A DNA stretch of 64,000 nucleotides from Rikenellaceae bacterium (GTDB lineage: Bacteria > Bacteroidota > Bacteroidia > Bacteroidales > Rikenellaceae): contig JAJQEF010000017.1 of the NCBI GenBank assembly GCA_021201795.1, positions 30,052 to 94,051 of the forward strand, read 5' to 3'. Every line of letters begins with the position of its first letter. The stretch's first letter is position 1. The notes under the pieces were generated by a model. It was not told where the DNA came from, did no database searches, and saw only the letters and a list, made by a program, of their open reading frames with translations. Both the position numbers and the translations under genes were made by a program. This document shows positions 17,946 to 28,264 of the stretch, in pieces.

Positions 17946-19343
17946 ATGACAAGAGGAGGAAGAATTAAAATTTCGGATTTATTAAAATCGAAAGAAACAG
18001 GTAAAAAAATCGTAGTAAAGGGATGGGTAAGAACCAAACGTGGAAATAAAAACATCCAGTTTATTGCTCTTAACGACGGTTCTACCATACATAATATACA
18101 GCTTGTCGTCGATGTTCCGAATTTCGACGAATCGACTTTAAAACTTATAACCACTGGAGCATGCCTAAAAGCGGAAGGTACTCTTGTCGAGTCGGCAGGC
18201 TCCGGACAGCCGGTAGAAGTTCTAGTCGATAATATAACGATTTATGGAACAGCCGATCCGGAAAAATGTCCTTTACAGAAAAAAGGACACTCTCTTGAAT
18301 TCCTGCGTGAGATCGCACACCTGAGGCCGAGAACAAACACGTTCGGCTCTGTTCTGAGGATAAGGCATGCCATGGCTTTTGCTATCCATAATTATTTCAA
18401 CGACAACGGTTTCAAATATCTGCATACGCCGATAGTCACCGGTTCCGACTGCGAAGGCGCTGGAGAAATGTTCGTAGTAACCACTCTGGATATGAACAAT
18501 CCTCCTAGAAAAGAAGACGGAACTATAGACTACTCAGAAGATTTCTTCGGCAAACAGTGCAACCTTACGGTTTCAGGTCAGCTTGAAGGAGAACTCTGTG
18601 CCATGGCATTATCCGAAATCTATACTTTCGGTCCGACTTTCAGGGCAGAAAACTCCAATACGCCACGCCACCTTGCAGAATTTTGGATGATCGAACCCGA
18701 AATGGCATTTTATGAGATCGAAGACAACATGGATCTTGCGGAAGATTTTATAAAATATCTAGTAAAATATGCGCTGGATAACTGTATCGATGATTTGGAG
18801 TTCCTTCAGAAAATGTACGATGAAACTCTTATCGAAAGACTTAAATCTGTTATCGAGTGCGACTTTATAAGGCTCGAATATACCGAAGGTATTGAGATTT
18901 TGAAAAACTCTGGTGTGAAATTTGAATTTCCGGTAAGCTGGGGTCTCGATCTCCAAAGCGAACACGAAAGATACTTGGTTGAGAAACACTTTAAAAAACC
19001 GGTTATTCTGACAAATTATCCGAAGGAAATAAAAGCATTTTACATGAAACAGAACGATGACGGGAAGACTGTCCGCGCCATGGATGTGCTATTTCCAAAA
19101 ATCGGGGAAATTATCGGAGGTTCGCAGAGAGAGGAGAGTTACGACAAATTAATATCCCGTATCGAGGAAATGGGAATTCCGGAGAAAGACGTTTGGTGGT
19201 ATCTGGATACCCGCAGGTTCGGTACGGCACCGCACAGCGGCTTCGGCCTCGGCTTCGAAAGGTTATTATTATTCGTGACAGGTATGGCAAATATAAGAGA
19301 CGTGATCCCATTCCCGCGCACACCTAAGAACGCGGAATTCTAA
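17946..19343 (+). CDS. asnS: Asparaginyl-tRNA synthetase
   Basis: Class II synthetase that charges tRNA-Asn. The 465-residue product has an N-terminal OB-fold anticodon-binding domain ([23 protein letters not shown]) and the class II core: motif 2 with [18 protein letters not shown] and motif 3 [12 protein letters not shown] near the C-terminus. Full length and unbroken. It is the first well-defined gene of a unit with rpoN (27-base gap) and a membrane protein gene. Confidence 0.97.
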   Translation: MTRGGRIKISDLLKSKETGKKIVVKGWVRTKRGNKNIQFIALNDGSTIHNIQLVVDVPNFDESTLKLITTGACLKAEGTLVESAGSGQPVEVLVDNITIYGTADPEKCPLQKKGHSLEFLREIAHLRPRTNTFGSVLRIRHAMAFAIHNYFNDNGFKYLHTPIVTGSDCEGAGEMFVVTTLDMNNPPRKEDGTIDYSEDFFGKQCNLTVSGQLEGELCAMALSEIYTFGPTFRAENSNTPRHLAEFWMIEPEMAFYEIEDNMDLAEDFIKYLVKYALDNCIDDLEFLQKMYDETLIERLKSVIECDFIRLEYTEGIEILKNSGVKFEFPVSWGLDLQSEHERYLVEKHFKKPVILTNYPKEIKAFYMKQNDDGKTVRAMDVLFPKIGEIIGGSQREESYDKLISRIEEMGIPEKDVWWYLDTRRFGTAPHSGFGLGFERLLLFVTGMANIRDVIPFPRTPKNAEF

Positions 19344-19370
19344 GGAAAAGTCTAACTTAAATTATATAAG

Positions 19371-20798
19371 ATGTCAACATTAAATCAGCGCAGCATTCAA
19401 AAATTAATGCAGAAGTTATCTCCTCAGCAGATACAAATGATAAAACTTCTGGAACTTCCCGCATTACAACTGGAGCAGCGTATAAAACAGGAAATAGAAG
19501 AAAATCCTGTTCTTGATGAAGATGTGGAAGTGAAACAGGAAGAGGAAGAAGAACCTAAAAATGTTTCGGTGGACGATTATATAAAAGACGAAGATATTCC
19601 CAATTATAAGTATTACGCGAATAATTACTCCAAGGATGAGACCAAGACCCATGTTTATATATCCAACGGACTGTCCTTTCATGAATACCTTAAAGAACAG
19701 TTGGGCTACCGCATCCTCGATGAAAAGGAGCGCGTTATCGCCGAATATATAATAGGCAGTCTTGACGACGACGGATATTTGAGAAGGGAAGTAGAGTGCC
19801 TTGTCGATGACATAGCATTCAGTACAGGCGTCGACACGGACAAGGAAGAGATCGAAAAGGTTCTCAAGATCATTCAGGAACTGGAACCGGCGGGTATCGG
19901 CGCACGTACTTTACAGGAATGCCTGTTGCTGCAACTTAATTCACGGACATTGATTACAAAACCTTTAATGGTTGCCAGAGAGATCGTAATAAATTATTTC
20001 GACGAGTTTACCAAAAAACATTACGAGAAATTGATCTCGACGCTGAATATTTCCATCGATGATTTCAGGGATGCCATCGACGAGATCGTAAGACTCTCCC
20101 CTCGTCCGGGAAATTTATATACCGGAGATAATTCCAGCATAAATCCGCATATAACTCCGGATTTTATACTGGATTACCAGAACAGTGAATTCGACCTGGT
20201 ACTTAACCATTCGAATGTTCCGGAAATAAAGATCAACAACAAATACCTGAACATGATCAGGGATATGGCTGCGAAGGGCGACCGGGCATCCGAGAGCGAC
20301 AAGGAAGCTGTGCAGTTCGTCAAGCACAAAATAGATTCGGCTAAATGGTTTATTTCGGCTATAAAACAGAGACACAACACGTTGCTTCAGACAATGAAAG
20401 CTATACTGGAGTATCAGAAGGATTATTTCGTAGACGGTGACCAGACAAAGCTCCGCCCGATGATACTCAAGGATATAGCCGACATTACGGGACTGGATGT
20501 TTCAACGATTTCCCGGGTGGTTAATAGCAAATACATACAGACTCATTTCGGAATATTTTCTCTGAAAACACTATTTTCCGAAGCGATGCAGACCGAATCC
20601 GGAGAGGAGGTTTCATCCTATGAGATCAAAAAGATTCTACAGGAATGCATCGACAACGAAAACAAAAAAAAACCTTTGACGGACGAGACCCTTATGGAGA
20701 TATTGAATGAGAAAGGGTATCATATCGCACGCAGGACCGTAGCGAAATATCGCGAAATGTTAGGTATACCCGTTGCCCGACTCAGAAAACAGATTTAA
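19371..20798 (+). CDS. rpoN: RNA polymerase sigma-54 factor
   Basis: Sigma-54 directs RNA polymerase to -24/-12 promoters and needs AAA+ activators. The 475-residue product has the Gln/Leu-rich activator-interacting N-terminus (LMQKLSPQQIQMIKLLELP), an acidic linker (residues 45-80), the core-binding domain (DDDGYL, LEPAGIGARTLQECL), the helix-turn-helix region, and the RpoN box ARRTVAKYRE at 453-462. No enhancer-binding activator is in this window. It sits between asnS and a PAP2-like gene and is presumably cotranscribed with both. Confidence 0.97.
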   Translation: MSTLNQRSIQKLMQKLSPQQIQMIKLLELPALQLEQRIKQEIEENPVLDEDVEVKQEEEEEPKNVSVDDYIKDEDIPNYKYYANNYSKDETKTHVYISNGLSFHEYLKEQLGYRILDEKERVIAEYIIGSLDDDGYLRREVECLVDDIAFSTGVDTDKEEIEKVLKIIQELEPAGIGARTLQECLLLQLNSRTLITKPLMVAREIVINYFDEFTKKHYEKLISTLNISIDDFRDAIDEIVRLSPRPGNLYTGDNSSINPHITPDFILDYQNSEFDLVLNHSNVPEIKINNKYLNMIRDMAAKGDRASESDKEAVQFVKHKIDSAKWFISAIKQRHNTLLQTMKAILEYQKDYFVDGDQTKLRPMILKDIADITGLDVSTISRVVNSKYIQTHFGIFSLKTLFSEAMQTESGEEVSSYEIKKILQECIDNENKKKPLTDETLMEILNEKGYHIARRTVAKYREMLGIPVARLRKQI

Positions 20799-20806
20799 AT
20801 ATTATT

Positions 20807-21469
20807 GTGGAAGCAGAACAAAATACAATCGACCAACATTATACGGATCGGACAACAAGAGCGATCACCTTTCTCGCAAAGGTGATCTCATTTATTTTTC
20901 ATCCGTTCATTTTGCCGCTATACGGCATTCTTATATTATTTTTCGGCAATACGTTTTTAAGTATCATTTACCAGAAGATCAAGATAAATATAGTACTTCT
21001 CGCCGCTATTTCAACCATCATAATTCCGGCTGTCACTATTTTTTTATTATACAAAATAAATGTCATAAAGAGCCTTACCCTTTCCACCAGAGCGGACCGG
21101 GTGATCCCTTTGTTGATCGTCGCGATCGGGTACATGCTTTGTTCTTATTATCTTACCGGAAATAACATCCTACACATACTCAACCAGTTACTATGGGCTG
21201 CGGTAATATCCGTGGTCGTATGCCTGATAATAAATTTCTTCTGGAAGATAAGCCTCCATATGACAGCCATGGGAGGAATGATTGCATTTATAATCTTCCT
21301 GAATTTCCATAATTACGGCTATACTCCGGGAATGATATATTTATTCATCGCAGGCGCAGGCGCTTTGGCGACATCCAGATTATACCTGCAAAAACATAAC
21401 TTCTGGCAGGTATTGGCGGGGTTCTGCTGCGGATATTTTATCACAACATTGATATTGACTCACTACTAA
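20807..21469 (+). CDS. PAP2-like integral membrane protein
   Basis: A 220-residue protein with about six transmembrane segments. The segment TSRLYLQKHNFWQVLAGFCCG near residue 185 resembles the third PAP2 phosphatase motif (SR-x5-H-x3-D-x3-G) but has Gln where the motif has Asp. KISLHMTAMGG near 155 resembles the second motif (PSGH). These points suggest the acid phosphatase/vanadium haloperoxidase fold with an altered active site, possibly a lipid-binding or divergent phosphatase protein. The start is GTG at 20807, 8 bases after the rpoN stop, indicating cotranscription with rpoN. Confidence 0.65.
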   Translation: MEAEQNTIDQHYTDRTTRAITFLAKVISFIFHPFILPLYGILILFFGNTFLSIIYQKIKINIVLLAAISTIIIPAVTIFLLYKINVIKSLTLSTRADRVIPLLIVAIGYMLCSYYLTGNNILHILNQLLWAAVISVVVCLIINFFWKISLHMTAMGGMIAFIIFLNFHNYGYTPGMIYLFIAGAGALATSRLYLQKHNFWQVLAGFCCGYFITTLILTHY

Positions 21470-21517
21470 AAGAAGCGTCGTTAATGATCCTTTAATCTCC
21501 TATGTCATTTTATTTCA

Positions 21518-21525
21518 TATCTTTG
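21518..21525 (+). promoter_or_regulatory. Probable -7 box for the GH28-like gene
   Basis: TATCTTTG is a perfect match to TAnnTTTG and lies 25 bases before the ATG at 21551. TTTA near 21491 gives a plausible -33 element. Confidence 0.5.
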
Positions 21526-21550
21526 GTATGATTATGTATATAATAATATT

Positions 21551-22975
21551 ATGAGAAAAAGTTTACATATATTATTATTCCATATCCTGTGTTTTTCATT
21601 TATTTCATGCCAAAGCACTATCAGTGAATCGATAAAACATTTCGGATGGGAAAAAAATGTCGGGGCGCAAATTTTCCCTGATAATGATAGAGTGTATTTC
21701 GCCGATGAGTACGGCGCCGTAGGCGACGGCGAAACCCTCAACACCTCCATCTTACAGAGACTAATAGACCAATGTGCCGAGAACGGAGGAGGAACCGTGG
21801 AATTACGCAGCGGCACCTATCTTACCGGTTCCATTTATTTAAAATCGGGAGTCAATTTATATCTTAACGAAAATGCGATATTAAAAGCCAGTGAAGACAT
21901 TAACGATTATCCGTTTATTGTTACAAGGGTCGAAGGAATAGAGCTTCCATGGCCCTCTGCAGTAATTAACATAATCGACCAGAACAATGCTTCAGTTAGC
22001 GGCAAAGGTTCTCTGGACGGGAGTGGGAATGCATTCCGCAATTATTACGTCGAACTCCGCGAAGAATATCGAAAAAAAAGCCTTGACCATATTATCGAAT
22101 ATGAAATCGTCAGACCAAAGGAAATACTGATTCAGAACTCGCTCAACGTTACATTAAAGAATATCACGATAATAAATTCCGGATTAACATCCGTACATAT
22201 TCTTTACTCCCAGTTCATAACAGCAGACAGTCTGGTCCTTTACGATAACGATATTTCCTCCGTCCCCTTGTCCAATGGGATCATTATCGATTCATCAACT
22301 GACGTCCTTGTCGAAAACACCATAGTCAGCAACACCATAAACGGGTTTTATCTCCAGGCGGGGCGCGGGAACGACGGACTTCGTATAAACCGGGCTACCG
22401 AAAGAGTAATAATACGGAACAGCACTGCCGAGGACAGCCACAGTCTATTGACCCTTGGCAACACTTCCGGCGGAATAAACGATATCGTAATTTACAATCT
22501 TACTGGACAAAGAACCGGTTCCGGAATCAGAATCACGAGCGATCTGGGACAGGGAGGCACAATCGAAAACATATACATCGACGAAGTTGTATTAAATAAG
22601 GTAGAAAATCCGCTTGTATTCAGGATCGACACACTTACAACTGTTAATTTTCCCGAAATTTACGATATAGACAGTATCTCCCCGGCATGGAGAACTTTAT
22701 CCGAAAGAGTTAGCGATGAGAAAGGTATTCCTGATTTCCTGAATATCAACATTGCCAGCGTCAATGCGAATGATGCAGGCACCGCAATAATCGCTGTCGG
22801 ATCTGACAGGAAAAAACTAACCGATTTTCATTTTACAGATGTCCATATCACTTGCATCAGACCCGGGACAATAAAAAATGCAGAGAACTGGACGATGGAA
22901 AATTTCACCGCCGCAACCTCAAGCGGTGAAAAAATAGACTTTGAAAATGTAGAAAATATCTCTGTTTCAAAATAG
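21551..22975 (+). CDS. GH28-fold (polygalacturonase-like) lipoprotein, catalytic motifs altered
   Basis: A 474-residue lipoprotein (lipobox FISC, Cys20) with a right-handed parallel beta-helix of the pectin-lyase/GH28 type: a YGAVGDGETLNT start motif, GGTVELRSGTYLTGSIYLKSGVNLYL, then repeating helix turns. In active GH28 enzymes NxD, DD, HG and RIK motifs carry catalysis. Here the matching places read LSNG (240-243), I263-N264, H297-S298 and RIT (327-329), so the three catalytic aspartates appear lost. It could be a carbohydrate-binding pseudoenzyme or use another mechanism. It is followed 50 bases later by a GH106 gene, which suggests a shared role in pectin breakdown at the cell surface. 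Confidence 0.8.
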   Translation: MRKSLHILLFHILCFSFISCQSTISESIKHFGWEKNVGAQIFPDNDRVYFADEYGAVGDGETLNTSILQRLIDQCAENGGGTVELRSGTYLTGSIYLKSGVNLYLNENAILKASEDINDYPFIVTRVEGIELPWPSAVINIIDQNNASVSGKGSLDGSGNAFRNYYVELREEYRKKSLDHIIEYEIVRPKEILIQNSLNVTLKNITIINSGLTSVHILYSQFITADSLVLYDNDISSVPLSNGIIIDSSTDVLVENTIVSNTINGFYLQAGRGNDGLRINRATERVIIRNSTAEDSHSLLTLGNTSGGINDIVIYNLTGQRTGSGIRITSDLGQGGTIENIYIDEVVLNKVENPLVFRIDTLTTVNFPEIYDIDSISPAWRTLSERVSDEKGIPDFLNINIASVNANDAGTAIIAVGSDRKKLTDFHFTDVHITCIRPGTIKNAENWTMENFTAATSSGEKIDFENVENISVSK

Positions 22976-23025
22976 CTTACCCATGAAAAAAATAATACTC
23001 AAACAAATAAAATAATCTAACTGAA

Positions 23026-25833
23026 ATGAAGAAACTTAACTTATTAATCATTGCCGCGGCGGTAATGTTATTCTCGTGCCAACAGCGGAAAGGAACCGTT
23101 GTCGACGAAACGCAGTGGTATGAAATCGAAACCGTTCACAAACCGTTCACAAGATGGTGGTGGCTGGGAAGCGCAGTAGACAAAGAAAATCTTACCTACA
23201 ATCTCGAACTTTACAGCGCTGCAGGCATGGGCGGCGTCGAGATTACTCCTATATACGGAGTAATGGGCAATGAAGAAAACGATATCGATTATCTCACTCC
23301 AGAATGGATGGAAGTATACAAACACACTGTTGCCGAGGCCGAAAAACTGGGAATGATCGTAGATATGAATAATGGTACGGGATGGCCGTTCGGAGGCCCT
23401 GATGTTTCTATCGAGGATGCCGCTACAAAACTTATCATTCAAAAGGTCGAAGTCGAAGGAGGTAGATCAGTAGACAAAAAGATCGTTCCGTTAGATCGGC
23501 CAAGAGATATTCCGGCAAGAAATGCTACTATAGATAAGGTTATGGCCTACTCCGATAACGGCGATATTCTGGACATAACTGCAAACTTCTCAGACGGAAA
23601 TCTGGACTGGATCGCTCCGGCAGGATCAAACTGGACGGTCTACGCTTTGTTCAACGGTAAAACCAGACAGGAAGTGAAACGTGCTGCTCCGGGAGGAGAA
23701 GGATGGGTGCTCGACCATCTGGCGGAAGAACCTATACAAAAATACCTGAAAAAATTCGATGAGGCGTTCGAGAAAAGCAATGCGCCCTACCCTCGTGCAT
23801 TCTTCAACGACTCTTACGAGGTATACGAAGCAAACTGGACATACGCATTCCTTGATGAATTCGAGAAAAGACGCGGTTATAAATTAGAGAATTATATTCC
23901 AGAATTCCAGGGTAGAGGCAGGGATGAAATGTCTCAGCGCGTGATATCGGACTACAGGCTTACTCTGTTCGAAATGCTTATGGATAATTTTATTACACCC
24001 TGGAAAGACTGGGCGCACAGCCACGGTTCATTGATCCGCAACCAGTCGCACGGATCACCGGGTAATCTCGTTGATATTTATGCATCCGTAGATATACCGG
24101 AGTGCGAAACCTTCGGACGTACGGCATTCGATATCCCTGGACTCAGAATGGACCGCGGAATGAAAACGAATGACTCCAATCCAATGGTTCTTAAATTCGC
24201 TTCATCGGGTGCCAACATTACAGGTAAAACACTGACTTCAGCAGAAACTTTCACATGGCTCACCGAGCACTTCCGCACATCGTTGTCGCAGTGTAAACCG
24301 GAGATAGACCAGTTGTTCGCATCAGGTGTTAATCATGTATTCTTCCATGGTACACCATATTCTCCTAAAGATGCGGAATGGCCGGGCTGGAAATTCTACG
24401 CGTCGATAAATATGTCTCCCACCAATACTATCTGGAAGGATGCGGATGCGTTCTTCGCTTATATCGCAAGATGTCAGTCGTTCCTTCAACATGGCAAATC
24501 GGACAATGATTTTCTTTTGTATTTCCCAATCTTCGATATATGGAACGATTACCATAAATCCGGCCCTTACATGATGTTCGTGATCCACGGATTAGTGGAT
24601 ATGATTCCGGAATTCAACAAAGTCGTAATGGATATCCTCAACGCAGGGTATAACATCGACTATATTTCCGATGCGTTCATCAATTCACTCGAAGTTAAAA
24701 ACGGGGAACTCGTTACATCCGGTGGAGCGGAATATAAAGCCCTTATACTTCCTGCAACGAAACTGATGCCTGAAAAAACACTCGAAAAACTTCTTGATCT
24801 CACGGAAAAAGGTGCTAAGATCATCTTCTCCGACCGCTTCCCTGAAGATGTTCCGGGACTCAGCGACTTGGAAGACAGAAGAAACGAAATGCAAAAAACA
24901 ATAATGAGACTTCCGGAAATCAACTCGTTCGGCGAAACTACCGTAACCAAATTCGGCAAAGGAGAGGTCATCACAGGAAACAACCTTCCTGAACTTCTCG
25001 CTACAACAGGAGTAAAAAGCGAATCGTTCGCAAATCAATACGGCGGACAATTCATCAGAAGAAGCTATGACAAAGGCAAGATATATTTCTTTACGATGCT
25101 GGCGAACAACACCGTAGACGGATGGGTAAATATCGGAACTGATGCAAAATCAGCGATAATTTTCGATGCTATGAGCGGAGAAAAAGGCAAAGCGAAAGTT
25201 AGAACTGTAAATGAACAAACACAGGTTTACCTCCAGCTGAAACCGGGAGAATCGCTGCTTGTAAAAACATTTGAAAAAGAAGATATCAAAACCGATAACT
25301 GGGAATACCTCACTCCACAAAATTCCGTAGTGGAGATCACAAATGGATGGAGCCTTACATTCCTCGAAAGCCAGCCTCGGATCGATGGAATATTCCATAT
25401 CGATACACTTGGTTCATGGACTGATCTATCTGCTGAAAATGCAGATAAAAACATGGGAACAGCGGTTTATACCGTAGAGTTCGAACTTCCTCTTACGGAT
25501 GCTGACGATTGGGTTATCGACCTGGGCGATGTTCGCGAAAGTGCATCGTTAAAAGTCAACGGGAAATTTGTTACGAAGCTATACGCGGTACCTTATTCTG
25601 CCAGGATCGGAAAATTCCTGAAACCGGGTAAAAATACCCTGGAAATAGAAGTTACCAATCTTCCTGCCAACCGCATTGCGGATTACGACCGCCGGGGAAT
25701 CGTATGGAGAATATTCAAAAATACCAACATCAATATGGTTTCAAATATCGCATTGACCGAATATCCTACATCGCCATCCGGGCTTCTGGGAGACGTAACA
25801 CTTACCCCAATGTCGCGGACTTCGTTCCAATAA
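23026..25833 (+). CDS. GH106-family alpha-L-rhamnosidase lipoprotein
   Basis: A 935-residue lipoprotein (VMLFSC, Cys18) with the GH106 entry motif KPFTRWWWLGSAVDKENLTY followed by GMGGVEITPIYG. Downstream are FFNDSYEVYEANWT and SAETFTW, which carry glutamates in positions fitting a catalytic acid and base (inference), and a C-terminal beta-sandwich that resembles a carbohydrate-binding domain (VYTVEFELPL ... VNGKFV). GH106 enzymes remove L-rhamnose from rhamnogalacturonans. It sits after the GH28-like gene without its own clear promoter and is followed by a strong terminator, so the two form an operon. No susC/susD or regulator is nearby. Confidence 0.88.
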   Translation: MKKLNLLIIAAAVMLFSCQQRKGTVVDETQWYEIETVHKPFTRWWWLGSAVDKENLTYNLELYSAAGMGGVEITPIYGVMGNEENDIDYLTPEWMEVYKHTVAEAEKLGMIVDMNNGTGWPFGGPDVSIEDAATKLIIQKVEVEGGRSVDKKIVPLDRPRDIPARNATIDKVMAYSDNGDILDITANFSDGNLDWIAPAGSNWTVYALFNGKTRQEVKRAAPGGEGWVLDHLAEEPIQKYLKKFDEAFEKSNAPYPRAFFNDSYEVYEANWTYAFLDEFEKRRGYKLENYIPEFQGRGRDEMSQRVISDYRLTLFEMLMDNFITPWKDWAHSHGSLIRNQSHGSPGNLVDIYASVDIPECETFGRTAFDIPGLRMDRGMKTNDSNPMVLKFASSGANITGKTLTSAETFTWLTEHFRTSLSQCKPEIDQLFASGVNHVFFHGTPYSPKDAEWPGWKFYASINMSPTNTIWKDADAFFAYIARCQSFLQHGKSDNDFLLYFPIFDIWNDYHKSGPYMMFVIHGLVDMIPEFNKVVMDILNAGYNIDYISDAFINSLEVKNGELVTSGGAEYKALILPATKLMPEKTLEKLLDLTEKGAKIIFSDRFPEDVPGLSDLEDRRNEMQKTIMRLPEINSFGETTVTKFGKGEVITGNNLPELLATTGVKSESFANQYGGQFIRRSYDKGKIYFFTMLANNTVDGWVNIGTDAKSAIIFDAMSGEKGKAKVRTVNEQTQVYLQLKPGESLLVKTFEKEDIKTDNWEYLTPQNSVVEITNGWSLTFLESQPRIDGIFHIDTLGSWTDLSAENADKNMGTAVYTVEFELPLTDADDWVIDLGDVRESASLKVNGKFVTKLYAVPYSARIGKFLKPGKNTLEIEVTNLPANRIADYDRRGIVWRIFKNTNINMVSNIALTEYPTSPSGLLGDVTLTPMSRTSFQ

Positions 25834-25838
25834 ATAAT

Positions 25839-25873
25839 AAAATCCCGTTCGTGATCGAGCGGGATTTTTTTTA
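25839..25873 (+). terminator. Terminator after the GH106 gene
   Basis: Stem CCCGTTCG / CGAGCGGG (one T-G pair) with loop TGAT, preceded by AAAAT and followed by ATTTTTTTTATT. Ends the GH28-GH106 unit. Confidence 0.88.
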
Positions 25874-25911
25874 TTATCCATAAAATACATAATTTAGTGA
25901 AATTTTTTTCA

Positions 25912-26409
25912 ATGAATATCACTGACGTCATTTTAATAATCCCGCTGGTTTTGTCTGTGATCCATGGTTTTAGAGACGGGATCATCCTCCAGTTGGGGGG
26001 GCTGATCGGAATTGCCATCGGCATTATTCTCGCCGTAAACTATAGTCCCGCTGTCAGCGAATTTCTCGGAATTACCTCAGCCTTCTCCACCGAAATATCC
26101 TTTGTAATAATAATCGCTGCTACCATGCTGGTCATCGGAATAGCAGGCTGGATAATAAATAAAGTTTTCAATTTCGTAGGTCTCGGTTTAATAAATAAGT
26201 TGGGTGGCGCGATTATCGGATGCGTGAAAATGATATTCATTTTAACCATACTGACGGTCATCTTCGACAATATAAACCGCAGTACCCATTTCGTGGAAGA
26301 AAAGCACCTCACTGAATCAGTCATATACACCAAATTGGAAAATATCTCGTATACTATACTTCCTTCGATGGAAACGTTAAAAAATAAACTGAACTTCATT
26401 TCATTATGA
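25912..26409 (+). CDS. CvpA-family membrane protein
   Basis: A 165-residue protein with four transmembrane segments and the CvpA pattern: MNITDVILIIPLVLSVIHGFRDGIILQLGGLIGI at the N-terminus. CvpA proteins are linked to envelope homeostasis and colicin V export in E. coli. The ATG at 25912 is preferred to a GTG five codons upstream. It overlaps rsgA by four bases (ATGA), so the two are translationally coupled. Confidence 0.85.
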   Translation: MNITDVILIIPLVLSVIHGFRDGIILQLGGLIGIAIGIILAVNYSPAVSEFLGITSAFSTEISFVIIIAATMLVIGIAGWIINKVFNFVGLGLINKLGGAIIGCVKMIFILTILTVIFDNINRSTHFVEEKHLTESVIYTKLENISYTILPSMETLKNKLNFISL

Positions 26410-27335
26410 AAAACGGCATCGTCATAAAAAATACAGGCAGTTGGTATTATGTGGAGGATAAAGATTCCGGTAATATATGCGAGTGCAAATTAAAAGGTAA
26501 ACTCAGGCTCAAGGACATACGCACGACCAATCCCATAGCTGTGGGCGATACGGTATTTTTCGACACGGATGAAACCGGAAGCAACGTGATATGGGAAATA
26601 GAAGAACGCAAAAACTATATAATAAGGCGTTCGTCCAACCTATCAAAGGAGGCGCATATTATCGCTGCCAATGTCGATACGGCATTCGTGGTTGCGACTT
26701 TAAACTTCCCGATTACTTCAACGGAGTTCATAGACAGATTCCTTGTGACAGCAGAGGCGTATAATATTCCCGCGGTCGTAATATTGAATAAATGCGACCT
26801 CTATACCCATGAAGATTATCAGCCCATACTGGAAGATTTCCGTAAGATTTACGAATCTGCAGGGTATCCTGTCATTGAAGTATCCGCAACCGAGGGAACC
26901 AACATAAACTACCTCCGGGAATACACTCGGAATAAAATAAATCTATTTTCAGGAAATTCAGGAGTAGGGAAATCGACATTGATAAACGCTGTCGATAAAA
27001 CATTAACGCCTAAAACCGGAGATATCTCACTCTACCATAACAAAGGCAAGCATACCACTACCTTCTCAGAAATGTTTAAAATGAAAGACGGGGGATACAT
27101 CATCGACACCCCTGGGATAAAAAGTTTCGGATTGGTCGACGTTGAAAAAAACGAAGTCGGAAAATATTTCCCGGAAATATTCAAATTCTCCTCCAATTGT
27201 CAATACTATAACTGCACTCATACACACGAACCGGGATGTTGTGTAAAAAAAGCCATCGAAAACGTATCTATAGCTGAAGAAAGATATATAAGTTATCTGA
27301 AATTGCTTGAAGATAACAACCAGAAATACCGTTAA
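26406..27335 (+). CDS. rsgA: Ribosome small subunit-dependent GTPase A
   Basis: A circularly permuted GTPase that checks late 30S maturation. The 309-residue product has an N-terminal OB fold, the G4 motif NKCD, a G1 P-loop GNSGVGKST near residue 184 placed after G4 as expected for this family, G3 DTPG, and a C-terminal zinc cluster (CQYYNCTHTHEPGC). It overlaps cvpA by four bases, and its stop overlaps the convergent deoC stop by four bases. Confidence 0.97.
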   Translation: MKNGIVIKNTGSWYYVEDKDSGNICECKLKGKLRLKDIRTTNPIAVGDTVFFDTDETGSNVIWEIEERKNYIIRRSSNLSKEAHIIAANVDTAFVVATLNFPITSTEFIDRFLVTAEAYNIPAVVILNKCDLYTHEDYQPILEDFRKIYESAGYPVIEVSATEGTNINYLREYTRNKINLFSGNSGVGKSTLINAVDKTLTPKTGDISLYHNKGKHTTTFSEMFKMKDGGYIIDTPGIKSFGLVDVEKNEVGKYFPEIFKFSSNCQYYNCTHTHEPGCCVKKAIENVSIAEERYISYLKLLEDNNQKYR

Positions 27336-28213
27336 CCGAAATAATTGATTTCACGATCTTCTATCGCGCTCAACAAACGGTCGCCCAATTTAGAGGCTCC
27401 TATCCTGAAAAGCTCCGGCGTGAGCCAGTCCTTTCCCAGGATCGTTTCCACGATAGTGTAATATCTTACCGCATCGTCAATATCTGAAACACCTCCGGAG
27501 ATTTTAATTCCTATTTTCTCCCCTGTTTCACCGAAATAATCTTTAATAGCATTGCACATAACGACAACCGCTTCCGGTGTAGCGCCTTTATCATTCTTAC
27601 CGGTCGAAGTCTTTATAAAATCCGTGCCTGCCGCCATAGCCAGAACAGACGCCTTTCTTACAGCTGACAATCCGGGCAGCGATCCGGATTCGATTATAAC
27701 TTTGAGTAAGGTCTCAGTACTCAGTTCCTGCCTTATTATCTCTATTTCGTTCGCGACCTCCTCGTAATTACCTTCCATAAACTGCCCCACGTTCATCACG
27801 ATATCTATCTCGTCAGCTCCGTTCTCTTCCGCCATAGCACACTCCAGCATCTTAACTTCGAGAAAAGTCTGTGAACATGGGAACCCGGCTCCTACCGAGG
27901 TAATACCTATTTCACTATCGTCCAATTCGATCCCGGCCACATCGACAAATGCAGGAAAAACACAAAGCGAAGCTATATTCGGAAGATGGGAAAAATTTTT
28001 ACCCAACTCAGATGCCTTCCTTGCGAATACACGTATAGATTCCGTATTATCCGTAGGTTTCAAGGAGGTCAGATCGAGGTATCCAAAACATTTTTCATAA
28101 ACGTCCTTATTCCGGTTGAAAGAAAGTTTCTTTTCGATCTCTTCAACTTTATTCTTAATGTCTTCATCACTCACACGTAAAAAAAGACGGTTCATTATAT
28201 TCGAGTAGTCCAT
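27332..28213 (-). CDS. deoC: Deoxyribose-phosphate aldolase
   Basis: A class I aldolase that splits 2-deoxyribose 5-phosphate into glyceraldehyde 3-phosphate and acetaldehyde during deoxynucleoside use. The 293-residue product has the Schiff-base Lys in DFIKTSTGK, the second Lys in LLKVIIESG, and Asp in DEIDIVMNVG. It has an N-terminal extension of about 40 residues compared with the E. coli enzyme, typical of Bacteroidetes DeoC. Monocistronic, with a -7 box just upstream. Confidence 0.95.
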   Translation of the reverse strand: MDYSNIMNRLFLRVSDEDIKNKVEEIEKKLSFNRNKDVYEKCFGYLDLTSLKPTDNTESIRVFARKASELGKNFSHLPNIASLCVFPAFVDVAGIELDDSEIGITSVGAGFPCSQTFLEVKMLECAMAEENGADEIDIVMNVGQFMEGNYEEVANEIEIIRQELSTETLLKVIIESGSLPGLSAVRKASVLAMAAGTDFIKTSTGKNDKGATPEAVVVMCNAIKDYFGETGEKIGIKISGGVSDIDDAVRYYTIVETILGKDWLTPELFRIGASKLGDRLLSAIEDREINYFG

Positions 28214-28241
28214 AGTGTTGATTTCTTGGCGGATATCTTTG

Positions 28242-28249
28242 CAAACCTA
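28242..28249 (-). promoter_or_regulatory. Probable -7 box for deoC
   Basis: TAGGTTTG on the minus strand fits TAnnTTTG and lies about 29 bases before the deoC ATG at 28213. Confidence 0.4.
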
Positions 28250-28264
28250 CATTAAAATAACTAT

